Made by a program: the position numbers and the translations under genes. Shown here in pieces: positions 31,383 to 39,880 of a stretch of 64,000 nucleotides of DNA (position 1 is its first letter; the number at the start of each line of letters is the position of its first letter). The DNA comes from Natrialba swarupiae (GTDB taxonomy: Archaea; Halobacteriota; Halobacteria; Halobacteriales; Natrialbaceae), in the NCBI RefSeq assembly GCF_008245225.1, contig NZ_VTAW01000008.1, positions 1-64,000 on the forward strand, written 5' to 3'. The notes under the pieces are model-generated. The model was not told the origin of the DNA, ran no database searches, and saw only the letters and a program-made list of their open reading frames with translations.

Positions 31383-32252
31383 ATGAGATACGAGAGACGG
31401 ACGCTGTTGAAGGGATCGACGCTTGCGGGTGCGAGCGTGCTGGGTCTGCCGGCGACGGTCGCCTCGAGGCGAGCGGCGGCTGACGCGGAGAATCGGGTCG
31501 CCGGGACGGTGTCGTACTTCGGCGAACCCGTCGAGGACGCCGTCGTCTCCCTCGAGGGAGTCGACGAGACGACCGACGAGGACGGCCGCTATAAGGTGGC
31601 CACCGACGCGGACGAGGCGCGTCTCGCGGTCGAGGCCCCCGGGTACGCCGAGTGGTCGAGAGAAATCGATTTCGCAGACGACGAGGCAGTGACGGTGAAC
31701 GCCTCGCTCGGACGTGCGTGGGGGGACGAAACAGGTGAACTCCGCGTCTACGCGACGGAACCCGAGGGCGGATCGGGAATTCCGTGTCGAATCACCGCCT
31801 ACGGCGACGAGGTCTATCAGGCGGACGCCCCGGAAGGGGGCATTCCCGACTCCGGCAGCTGGGACCGTGGGCTCAGGGTGAGCGAAGGCTGGTGGGAGGT
31901 CCGGATCACCGACGCCGCCGGCTACGACGACGGCTACGACGAGGTGTACGTCGAGGCGGGCGAGACCGAACTCGCGTGGGCCAAACTCGAGGAAGGTGAT
32001 GCCACGATCCCTGCCACGGGCCGGGTGTTCGGTCGAGTCGTCGACGAGCAAACCCAACCCGTCGAGAACGCGACGGTACGAATCGCCGGGGAACAAGTGC
32101 CGGTCGACGACGATGGGACGTTTGACGTCGACCGGGAACACGGCCAGCACGCCGTCGAGGCCGAGGCACCCGGCTACCGGCCGCTACGCGGTGGCGTACT
32201 CGTCAGGTTCGGTCGGGAGACGGAACTGATCGTTCCACTCGAGTCGGAGTAA
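31383..32252 (+). CDS. Tat-exported protein with two carboxypeptidase-regulatory-like (Ig) domains
   Basis: 289 aa. Twin-arginine signal MRYERRTLLKGSTLAGASVL with a cleavage region near AAA-DA (residues 32-34). Two beta-sandwich CarboxypepD_reg-like repeats follow: RVAGTVSYFGEPVEDAVVSL...YAEWSREIDF and GRVFGRVVDEQTQPVENATV...APGYRPL. Between them is a beta domain with a paired aromatic motif (GYDDGYDEVYVEAG). Likely an extracellular binding or structural protein. Confidence 0.82.
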   Translation: MRYERRTLLKGSTLAGASVLGLPATVASRRAAADAENRVAGTVSYFGEPVEDAVVSLEGVDETTDEDGRYKVATDADEARLAVEAPGYAEWSREIDFADDEAVTVNASLGRAWGDETGELRVYATEPEGGSGIPCRITAYGDEVYQADAPEGGIPDSGSWDRGLRVSEGWWEVRITDAAGYDDGYDEVYVEAGETELAWAKLEEGDATIPATGRVFGRVVDEQTQPVENATVRIAGEQVPVDDDGTFDVDREHGQHAVEAEAPGYRPLRGGVLVRFGRETELIVPLESE

Positions 32253-32305
32253 CGATCTCGATCCCCGTCGAACCGGTAGACGTTCGATCTCGAGGAGCAT
32301 CGATC

Positions 32306-33463
32306 TCAACCGGGGAGCCATCCTGCGCGTTCGATAATCACGAGGACGACGACCGACGTCCCGAGGACGACGGCAGCGCTGACGAACAGCGAGTCGTACG
32401 TGAACCCGGACTCGAGGAACAGGCCGAGTGCGAACGAACCGAGCGACTGGACCAGCATCCAGACCGAACTGAAGACGGCGTAGGCACTGGCCCGAGCGGA
32501 GTCGGGGAGCGTCGCGAGGAGGTAAGTGTCGACGGCGGGAAACAGCGCGTGGACGACGAATCCGATGAGTGCGGAAATGGCGATCAGGGCGACGAACCCC
32601 TGGGCAGCCGTCAACAGGAGCAAGCACGCCGAGAACGCGCCGACGATCCCGAGCAGGTACGGGACCTGTGGAAGTCTATCCGCCAGGTCACCGCCGAAGT
32701 AGAACGCGGGGACGCCGGCCGCGAAGACGATCGTGAGCATGGTGCCGGCCGCCTGCGGGGAGAGACCTTTCGATTGCATGTACAGTTCGTAGAAGTTGAA
32801 CACGCCCTGCCAGACGAACGAAGCCAGCCCCGCAATCGCGAGTGCTGCCACGATGATGCGCCACTCCGAGAGCGCACCGGCGACGAAATCACGGTCCGCT
32901 TCGCCCGCCGTCGGCATCTCGGTCCGCCTCGAAACGACCCCGGTGTAGACCGTCACTACCGCAGCGCCGACGGCGATCGTCCACAGCGAGAGTCGCCAGT
33001 CGATCAGGAGCGTGAGGACGACGAACGGCGCTGCGATCACCGCAGCGATCTGACTGGCGGTTCCGTGGATCCCTACGACCCGACCGACGCGGTCGGGGTA
33101 CAGCTCGCTCAACAGCGGGTTCGCCGAGACGAAGTAGATGCCGGAGGCGATACCCATGAAGAAGGCCCCGACCATGAGCTGGGGCACCGTCGTCGACGTG
33201 GCGGCGATCGACGACGAAACCGCAAGAACGACACCGGAGCCGATCACGACGTGGTGTCTCGGGACTTTCGTGAGGATCCACCCGGTCGGAAGTCGGAGGG
33301 AGGCGCTCCCGATCCACGCGAGCGTAGCGATGAGACCGGCCGTCGCCTCGCCGATCCCGAACTCCGCGATAAAGACGTCGAGAAGCGGTGCAAAGATGAT
33401 TCTGGCGAGATTGAGGAAGAAGACGAGTGCACAGAGAGACGCGAACAGACGAGCGCGGGCCAC
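32306..33463 (-). CDS. MFS transporter
   Basis: 385 aa, about twelve membrane spans. The first cytosolic loop after TM2 carries LRLPTGWILTKVPRHHV (the A-like G-x-L-x-D-R-x-G motif, degenerate) and ELYPDRVGRVVGIHGTAS follows TM4. Fits the nitrate/oxalate-like MFS group loosely. Substrate unknown. Confidence 0.85.
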   Translation of the reverse strand: MARARLFASLCALVFFLNLARIIFAPLLDVFIAEFGIGEATAGLIATLAWIGSASLRLPTGWILTKVPRHHVVIGSGVVLAVSSSIAATSTTVPQLMVGAFFMGIASGIYFVSANPLLSELYPDRVGRVVGIHGTASQIAAVIAAPFVVLTLLIDWRLSLWTIAVGAAVVTVYTGVVSRRTEMPTAGEADRDFVAGALSEWRIIVAALAIAGLASFVWQGVFNFYELYMQSKGLSPQAAGTMLTIVFAAGVPAFYFGGDLADRLPQVPYLLGIVGAFSACLLLLTAAQGFVALIAISALIGFVVHALFPAVDTYLLATLPDSARASAYAVFSSVWMLVQSLGSFALGLFLESGFTYDSLFVSAAVVLGTSVVVLVIIERAGWLPG

Positions 33464-33591
33464 GGCCTACGTTTCCGACAGGCGCTATCAAGGGTTCCGA
33501 AACCGGAACGTTCCACCCCCAATCCGGACCGCGGATCGAGTCCCCCCACAACGGCGACGTTTGGGGCCTCGAGACGGCTGTGTAACTCCCG

Positions 33592-35319
33592 TTAGCTGTG
33601 GGTGTAGTACGCGACCGTCTCCCCGTCCGCTTCGTCCACCGGACGGTCGATCCGGGCGAACCCGACTCGCACGAACTGGACCAGCTCGTCGGCCTCGAGG
33701 TCGGCGACGCCGGGTTCGGCCCGTCCGGTGACGTCGCCGTCCATCGTCCGCATTTGGACGGGGACGCTCTCGCGGGCGGGAACCCAGTGTACGACGTCGA
33801 CGTCGCCCTCGCGGACCACGTCGATCTCCTCGCCGGTGTACTGGAGGACATCTCGGGTGTACTGGAAACAGCCCAGTCCCTTGAGCCAGACGCGCTCCTC
33901 TCGGTCCGGGACGTCCTCGGGCTCGAGCAACACGGAGTCGCCGACGGGGATCTCGCGGACGCCCCGATCCTCGTAGTCGGGGTGCACCGGCGGGTTGGCC
34001 TCCTCGGGTGGGCTGCCGCCGAGGGGAAGCTGGTTGCCGTCGCGGACGAGGAACCGTCGATCGGTCTCGTCGTCGATTAGATCTCGGTTATTAGCGTAGA
34101 CGGCGCTCATCGCGAGGTCGACGTCGCTGCTCGAGGTACCCAGTCCGATCATCGACTCGACGATGGCCTCGCCGCGGATACCCCGCCGGCGGAGACTCTT
34201 CAGCGTCGGTGCCCGAGGGTCGTCCCAGCCGTCGAGTTCGCCCTCGGCGATCAGTTCCGAAATCGTGGAGGTGCTCATCTTCACGTCGTAGGCGTCGACC
34301 TGGACGTGGCCCCAGTGGACGACTTCGGGGTACTCCCAGCCGAAGTAGTCGTAGACGAACCCCTGTCGTTTCGCCGAATCCTGGAGATCGATGCCGCGGA
34401 TAATGTGGGTGATGCCGAGCAGATGGTCGTCGATCCCCGACTGGAAGTCGAGCATCGGCCAGCAGCGGTACTCGCTGGCCTCCTCGCGGGGGTGGGGTGT
34501 GTCGATCATCCGGAAGGCGACCCAGTCACGCAAGGCGGGGTTTTTGTGTTCGATGTCGGTTTTCACCCGGAGGACCATCTCGCCGCTCTCGTACTCGCCG
34601 TCGATCATCGCCTCGAACTCGGAGAGTACCGTTTCGGGATCCTTGTCGCGGTTCGGCGACGGCTCCCCGGCGTTTTTCAGCTCGCTGAACTCCTCGCCCG
34701 GCAGATCGCAGGTGTAGGCCCCGCCCATCTCGATTAGTTCGCGGGCGTGGTCGTAGTAGGTCTCGAGGCGGTCGCTCGCCCGATAGACGTCGTCGGGCTC
34801 GAAGCCGAGATACTCGAGATCCTCGAGGATGGCATCGTATGCCTCGAGATCCGGCCGCTTCGTTTCCGGGTCGGTGTCGTCGAAGCGGACGCAGAACCAG
34901 CCGTCGTAGCGCTCGCGGTAGCTGCCGATGACGGCGGGCATCCGGGCGTGGCCGACGTGCCAGGGGCCGTTGGGATTGGGCGCACAGCGCATCCGGACCT
35001 CGTCGTACTCCTCCGGGTTGGGCAGCGAGGGAAGGTCGTGTTCGTCCGCTTCGTCCTCGGCCTCGATCTCTTCGAGTTCCTCGGGTGCGAGGTCCTCGAG
35101 GCGGGCGCGTTTTTCCTCGTACGAGAGGTCGTTGACTCGAGCGATGACGCCGCCGATGACGCCCGGAATCTCGTCACCGTGGGGGCGGAAGTCCGGATTT
35201 TCGCCCATCAGCGGCCCCATAATCGCACCGACATCGGCGTCGCTCTCGTGTTTGACGGCGTTCAACAGCGCGTGTTTCTCGGCCTCGCGCTCGACGCGCT
35301 CTCGTAGATCGTCGTTCAT
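33592..35319 (-). CDS. gltX: Glutamyl-tRNA synthetase (archaeal type)
   Basis: 575 aa from MNDDLRERVEREAEKHALLN. Archaeal N-terminal helical domain; HIGH motif PNPNGPWHVGHARM; KMSKS motif VKMSTSTISEL; C-terminal anticodon-binding beta-barrels. It charges tRNA-Glu, and in haloarchaea also tRNA-Gln, whose Glu is then amidated. The frame runs 44 codons further upstream without support. Confidence 0.96.
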   Translation of the reverse strand: MNDDLRERVEREAEKHALLNAVKHESDADVGAIMGPLMGENPDFRPHGDEIPGVIGGVIARVNDLSYEEKRARLEDLAPEELEEIEAEDEADEHDLPSLPNPEEYDEVRMRCAPNPNGPWHVGHARMPAVIGSYRERYDGWFCVRFDDTDPETKRPDLEAYDAILEDLEYLGFEPDDVYRASDRLETYYDHARELIEMGGAYTCDLPGEEFSELKNAGEPSPNRDKDPETVLSEFEAMIDGEYESGEMVLRVKTDIEHKNPALRDWVAFRMIDTPHPREEASEYRCWPMLDFQSGIDDHLLGITHIIRGIDLQDSAKRQGFVYDYFGWEYPEVVHWGHVQVDAYDVKMSTSTISELIAEGELDGWDDPRAPTLKSLRRRGIRGEAIVESMIGLGTSSSDVDLAMSAVYANNRDLIDDETDRRFLVRDGNQLPLGGSPPEEANPPVHPDYEDRGVREIPVGDSVLLEPEDVPDREERVWLKGLGCFQYTRDVLQYTGEEIDVVREGDVDVVHWVPARESVPVQMRTMDGDVTGRAEPGVADLEADELVQFVRVGFARIDRPVDEADGETVAYYTHS

Positions 35320-35587
35320 TGGCCGTTGGTATTCGTGCCCGAACCAAAACCCCCGCGGTGTCGGCCCGCGACTCGAGGGGGTCGACGACCCGTTTCGATC
35401 GTGAGTTCGCGGTCGAGCCCATACAACGCGTCGTCGCCAAACAGGTTTCACATCCCCTGGAGACTGTCAAGCGAACGGACGGGGTAGACGTTGAACCAGT
35501 TCGCCATACTCACACTCGAGAGCCCAGCACGGCTGTTCAGGGGAATTCGTAAACTGTAGCGCTATAGCCGTTAACAACAACAGTTCT

Positions 35588-36241
35588 CTACCCAGGTCCG
35601 AAGGCCGCGATATCGGCACCCACTGTCGCCAGTGCGTCGGCGGGGTTCGGGTCGCTGTCTGCCAGATGCGCATACCGGTGGTCCGGAACCCTCGAGAGTG
35701 CCGCCGCGACGGCCTCGCTGTAGGTCTCGACGCCCGGTTCCGTCGGCTCGTCGCCACCCCAGACGTCCCGGATGACCGTCATCGAATCGATGCGCACCTC
35801 TAACCTGCGTGGCTCGTAGCGAGCCAGTAGTTCGGCGAGTCCGAGCTGGAGGGCGACGTATTCAGCGGTGTTGTTCCCCGTACGGGAGCCCACGGGGCGG
35901 CCGAGACGGGCGAGTTGCTCCCCCGAAGCGTCCACGATGACGGCGCCCGCTCCTGCGGGGCCGGGGTTGCCGCGTGAACTCCCGTCGACGTAGAGGACGA
36001 AGCCGTCGCTCGTCGACTCGGGGACGGATGGCCGGGTGAGTCCAGACTCGAGCAGGGACTCGAGCGCCCGACGCAACTCGTCCCGGGACGTCCCGGGGTC
36101 GAATAGCCCGCCGTAGCCGGGGACGGCGTCGTCGATGGCGTCGGTGGCGGCCGCCACCTCGTAGCCGACGCCCGCGAGAACCTCGTCGACGAGGGTGGCG
36201 AGCGGCGAGCGGTGTTCGGCCGGGAGGGGATCGTCGGTCAC
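35588..36241 (-). CDS. rnhA: Ribonuclease HI
   Basis: 217 aa from GTG. Catalytic carboxylates: Asp 86 in YVDGSSRGNPGPAGAGAV, Glu 127 in NNTAEYVAL, Asp 152 in RIDSMTVI, and Asp 202 in DPNPADALA. The N-terminal 80 residues form an extra helical domain seen in haloarchaeal RNase HI. It removes RNA from RNA:DNA hybrids. The frame is open to 36400, but the upstream part is low-complexity. Confidence 0.88.
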   Translation of the reverse strand: MTDDPLPAEHRSPLATLVDEVLAGVGYEVAAATDAIDDAVPGYGGLFDPGTSRDELRRALESLLESGLTRPSVPESTSDGFVLYVDGSSRGNPGPAGAGAVIVDASGEQLARLGRPVGSRTGNNTAEYVALQLGLAELLARYEPRRLEVRIDSMTVIRDVWGGDEPTEPGVETYSEAVAAALSRVPDHRYAHLADSDPNPADALATVGADIAAFGPG

Positions 36242-36709
36242 GTCACGTGCACCCTCGATCTTCGGTTCGAGGCCCTCAGACGGTCTGCGATGACTGATTT
36301 CCGGTCGCTCGCCCGCCGTTTGGCGGTCGGCCGGGACAGACTCAGAGCAGTCCGTAACACACCCTCGAGCCCGGACGATCCCACTGGTTGGTCGCACCAC
36401 TCCATACAGATCCTCGGTGGTCGAGCGGGATAATTCCTGTCGGTGCCACCGGTAGCAGGTCAGTTTGAATCGGGCGGCTCCTCGAGATCGTGCAAGGAGT
36501 GCACAAACGGCCAGCGGAACGTTGAAACTATAGATACATCGAAAGTCACCCAGTGTTATTCTGAATCGGACACTATCTGACTAACTGTTGCTAGGTAGTG
36601 AGGTGTTTGAGCCACTATGACGAATTTGCGGACATATGGATGTTTTCCACTGAGATTTGAAGACAAGTTCGGAATGCTTATCCGTGTACTCCTGCTTTGA
36701 TGTATTGTA
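36242..36709. other. Intergenic region upstream of cspA
   Basis: No gene seen in about 470 bp. The right half (36510-36709) is much more AT-rich than the rest of the window and carries the cspA promoter (cttatccg about 30 nt before the start). It also probably encodes a long leader or upstream control region; cold-shock genes often have these. Confidence 0.5.
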
Positions 36710-36904
36710 ATGGCAAACGGTAACGTTGATTTCTTCAACGACACAGGCGGCTACGGTTTCATTTCGACGGACGACGCGGACGATGACGTATTCTTCCACA
36801 TGGAAGACGTCGGCGGCCCGGACCTCGAAGAAGGCACCGAGATCGAATTCGACATCGAACAGGTCCCCAAGGGTCCACGCGCGACGAACGTCGTCCGCAA
36901 CTAA
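36710..36904 (+). CDS. cspA: Cold-shock protein (CspA family)
   Basis: 64 aa: MANGNVDFFNDTGGYGFIST and DDVFFHMEDVGGPDLEEGTE. RNP1-like GGYGFIS and RNP2-like DVFFHM motifs of the OB-fold cold-shock domain are intact; the protein is very acidic, as in haloarchaea. RNA chaperone or antiterminator. Confidence 0.96.
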   Translation: MANGNVDFFNDTGGYGFISTDDADDDVFFHMEDVGGPDLEEGTEIEFDIEQVPKGPRATNVVRN

Positions 36905-37056
36905 TTCCCGCTTCATTGTCGCTTCGGCGACCGTGAATGACGGTTTCATTTCTGAACGCGTACGGCTCAGTTCCGGAAGCGACATCTCGTCACCTGTACT
37001 GAGCGGTCGCCACGTTCCTAGACCAATCAGAATCTCGAGGGACAACCACCGAGCGG

Positions 37057-38127
37057 TCAGTAGCCGCGCTCGATGAGGTAGTCCGCGATCTCGAACAGCA
37101 GATCTCGAGCCTCGTTGTCCGGCAGGACCTCGAGTCGGTTCTTGCCTCGATCGACGAGGTCGCGGGCCATCTCGTTGGCGTAGCCGATCGAGCCCGCCTC
37201 CTCGAGTTTGGCGACGGCCTCGTCGATTTCGGCTTCGGTGACGGCGTCGACGTCGGTCGTATCGATTAGGTTCTCGACGTCGACGCCCTGCTCGCGGGCG
37301 TGGACCGTGATCAGCGTCTGTTTGTTCTCGACGAGATCGCTTCCCCGTTGTTTGCCGAGTTTCTCGCTGGGAACGGTCAGATCGAGGACGTCGTCTTGAA
37401 TCTGGAACGCACAGCCGACGTCGAGTCCGTAGCCGTAGAGTGCGTCGACAGTTTCGTCGTCGGCACCCATCAGGACGGCCGGCAGACACGCCGACGCCGC
37501 GTACAGGACGGCCGTTTTCTGCTCGACCATCTCGAGGTACTCCTCGGGTGAGACGTCCTCGCGCTCCTCGAAGGTGACGTCCAGCGACTGGCCCTCACAG
37601 ATCTTCGTACACGTCGTCGCGAGGATGTCGAGTGCCTCGACCGTCCGCTGGGGGTCGGCACCGGCGTCGAGCATGATCTCGAACGCCTTCGAGTAGAGCG
37701 TATCCCCCGCGAGGATCGCCGTCTCGAGGTCGTAGGCCTTGTGGACCGCGGGGACGCCCCGCCGGAGGTCGTCGTCGTCCATAATGTCGTCGTGGATCAG
37801 GGTAAACGACTGGATGACCTCGACGCTGACTGCTGCGTTCATAATGTCGATGGTCGCAGGTGTCTCACCCGGCTCGCCGCGGTTCAGCGTGGGAAACTCC
37901 CGATAGTCTCCCTCGAGCGGTGGGACATCGGCTAGGGCCTCGCCGGTCGTGAGCAACACGGTCGGACGGAGGCGCTTCCCGCCGGCGTCGAGTAAGTATC
38001 GCGACGCCTCGTAGAGCCGTTCGGGGCGACCGATCGGCAACTCCTCGGGAATCGCCTCGTTGACTCGCTCCCGGCGTTTGCGGACTGCCTCGAGCACCGC
38101 TTCTTCCCGTGCCTTGGGACTCGTCAT
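37057..38127 (-). CDS. idsA: Polyprenyl (farnesyl/geranylgeranyl) diphosphate synthase IdsA
   Basis: 356 aa from MTSPKAREEAVLEAVRKRRE. First Asp-rich motif IHDDIMDDDD (residues 111-120), second FQIQDDVLD (241-249), GGKRLRP near 49-55, KTAVLYAAS. It makes C15/C20 isoprenoid diphosphates for archaeal ether lipids. Its start is one base from the RNase J stop, so they form one transcript; ipk and mvk of the same pathway lie upstream beyond an insertion. Confidence 0.95.
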   Translation of the reverse strand: MTSPKAREEAVLEAVRKRRERVNEAIPEELPIGRPERLYEASRYLLDAGGKRLRPTVLLTTGEALADVPPLEGDYREFPTLNRGEPGETPATIDIMNAAVSVEVIQSFTLIHDDIMDDDDLRRGVPAVHKAYDLETAILAGDTLYSKAFEIMLDAGADPQRTVEALDILATTCTKICEGQSLDVTFEEREDVSPEEYLEMVEQKTAVLYAASACLPAVLMGADDETVDALYGYGLDVGCAFQIQDDVLDLTVPSEKLGKQRGSDLVENKQTLITVHAREQGVDVENLIDTTDVDAVTEAEIDEAVAKLEEAGSIGYANEMARDLVDRGKNRLEVLPDNEARDLLFEIADYLIERGY

Positions 38128-38128
38128 A

Positions 38129-39481
38129 TCAGTCGACAATCTGGATGAGGTTACCGTTTCGCGTGACGTGGAGGTCCCGTCCCATCTGGTAGCCCTCGTT
38201 CTCACAGAGGGTGACGTAGCTCGAGAAGCCGCTCAGATCCTGGTGGGCCGGAATGACGTGCTGTGGCTGGAGGGCATCGAGCATCTCGTAGTGGCCCTCC
38301 TGGTTGAGGTGCCCGGAGACGTGGATGTCGTCGTAGATGCGGGCCCCCTGCATTCCCAGCAGCTTTTCGGCCTGGTAGCGCTGTCCCTCGTTTGTCGGTT
38401 CGGGAATCACTCGCGCGGAGAAGACGACCTTGTCGCCGTCGTCCAGTTCGTACGGCGTCTCGCCGCGGGCCATTCGAGTGAGCATCGCTCGTGGCTCACC
38501 CTGATGGCCGGTGACGACGGGCAGGAAGTTCTCTTTCCCTTCGTTCATGATCCGTTTGAACGTCCGGTCGACCGATTTTCGGTGGCCGAACATCCCCAGG
38601 TCGCTGGGGAAGTCGACGAAGTCGAGTCGTTCCGCGGTTCCAGAGTACTTCTCCATCGACCGGCCGAGCAAGACGGGCTGGCGGCCGATGTCCTTGGCGA
38701 ACTCGACGAGGGAAGTGACCCTGGCGATATGGCTCGAGAACGTCGTGGCGACGATCCCGCCGTCGTAGTCCTCCATGCTGTAGAGGACGTCCCGGAGGTG
38801 TTCACGGGCGACGTTCTCGCTGGGCGTGCGGCCCTTCTTGCCCGCGTTGGTACAGTCCTCGATGTAACACAGCACCCCGTTGCCTTCGCGGCCGATCTCG
38901 CGAAAGCGCTCCATGTCGATCGGATCGCCGATGACGGGCGAGTGGTCCATACGCTTGTCGAGACCGTAGACGATTGCGCCCTCTGGCGTGTGGAGAACCG
39001 GGTTGATGGCGTCGATGATCGAGTGGGTGACGTTGACGAACTCGAGGTCAACCTTGCCGGAGTCACCGATGGACATCGTCTCGCCGGCGTCCATCTTGAT
39101 CAGGTCGTTCTCGACGCCGAACTTCTGTTCGCCCTCAATCTGCTGTTTGACGAGTTCGATCGTAAACGGCGTCGCGACGATCGGTGCGTTGTACCGGTGT
39201 GCAAGCTTCGAGATGGCTCCGATGTGATCGAGGTGACCGTGGGTCGGCACGATGGCCTGGACGTCGCCCTCGAGATCGGACATGATCCGGTCGTCCGGGA
39301 TCGCACCCATGTCGATCAGGTCGAGACTGTGCATTCGCTCGGTTTCGACGTTGTCGTGGATCAGAACCTGCGAGAGGTTCAGTCCCATGTCGAAGATGAC
39401 GACGTCGTCACCGGCACGGACGGCAGTCATCTGCCGCCCGACCTCTTCGTATCCGCCTATCGTTGCGATTTCGATTTCCAT
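38129..39481 (-). CDS. rnj: Ribonuclease J
   Basis: 450 aa from [20 protein letters not shown]. Metallo-beta-lactamase motif HGHLDHIG (81-88), beta-CASP motifs ([41 protein letters not shown]). Archaeal RNase J, a 5'-3' exoribonuclease. The gene is usually in one operon with mvk, ipk and idsA. Confidence 0.96.
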   Translation of the reverse strand: MEIEIATIGGYEEVGRQMTAVRAGDDVVIFDMGLNLSQVLIHDNVETERMHSLDLIDMGAIPDDRIMSDLEGDVQAIVPTHGHLDHIGAISKLAHRYNAPIVATPFTIELVKQQIEGEQKFGVENDLIKMDAGETMSIGDSGKVDLEFVNVTHSIIDAINPVLHTPEGAIVYGLDKRMDHSPVIGDPIDMERFREIGREGNGVLCYIEDCTNAGKKGRTPSENVAREHLRDVLYSMEDYDGGIVATTFSSHIARVTSLVEFAKDIGRQPVLLGRSMEKYSGTAERLDFVDFPSDLGMFGHRKSVDRTFKRIMNEGKENFLPVVTGHQGEPRAMLTRMARGETPYELDDGDKVVFSARVIPEPTNEGQRYQAEKLLGMQGARIYDDIHVSGHLNQEGHYEMLDALQPQHVIPAHQDLSGFSSYVTLCENEGYQMGRDLHVTRNGNLIQIVD

Positions 39482-39880
39482 AGTTCGTAGCACTGAAAGC
39501 CGCGTGGTGGACTCTCATCGAAACGGTCCGCGGACTCCCGGTTGTGCGGCCCCGGCATCTCACAGCGCGTCGGCCATCCCGCTATGCGCCCGGGAGGTCG
39601 TCCTCCGGATCGACTCAGGATAAGTCCGTGAGTCTCGAGCGCACTTGCCCGCGGGTTCTCGCTACGCGTACCTACACGCCCGGGTGTTAAAAACACAGTG
39701 GGTTGGCTACCGACTGGAGAGCGGGTCGACCACGACCCGATCGTCGCCCACTGTCGAGAAGTGACCACACGTTTTCATACTGTTCAATTTGTACCCTAGA
39801 TTTTCATTCTTGGATGGTTCTTCACACACTCAGTTCCGAAATGCGAAGCTTTCTAAACTTCCGTTCGAAAGCGCCAGGTG
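39482..39880. other. Intergenic region between rnj and the APC transporter
   Basis: About 400 bp without a gene. On the minus strand the strongest TATA-like box is tttttaac (about 39686-39696), 200 nt before rnj, so rnj may have a long leader, or its own promoter after an operon break. The right 100 bp are AT-rich and hold the promoter of the plus-strand transporter (ttctaaac about 30 nt before 39881). Confidence 0.45.

Noticed and set aside
35320-35587. Short frame MANWFNVYPVRSLDSLQGM upstream of gltX as a transposase remnant
   Set aside because: Too short to place in a family; no terminal repeats seen.
38060-39490. 476-codon plus-strand open frame over rnj
   Set aside because: Exact antisense of RNase J and the idsA start; no family features.
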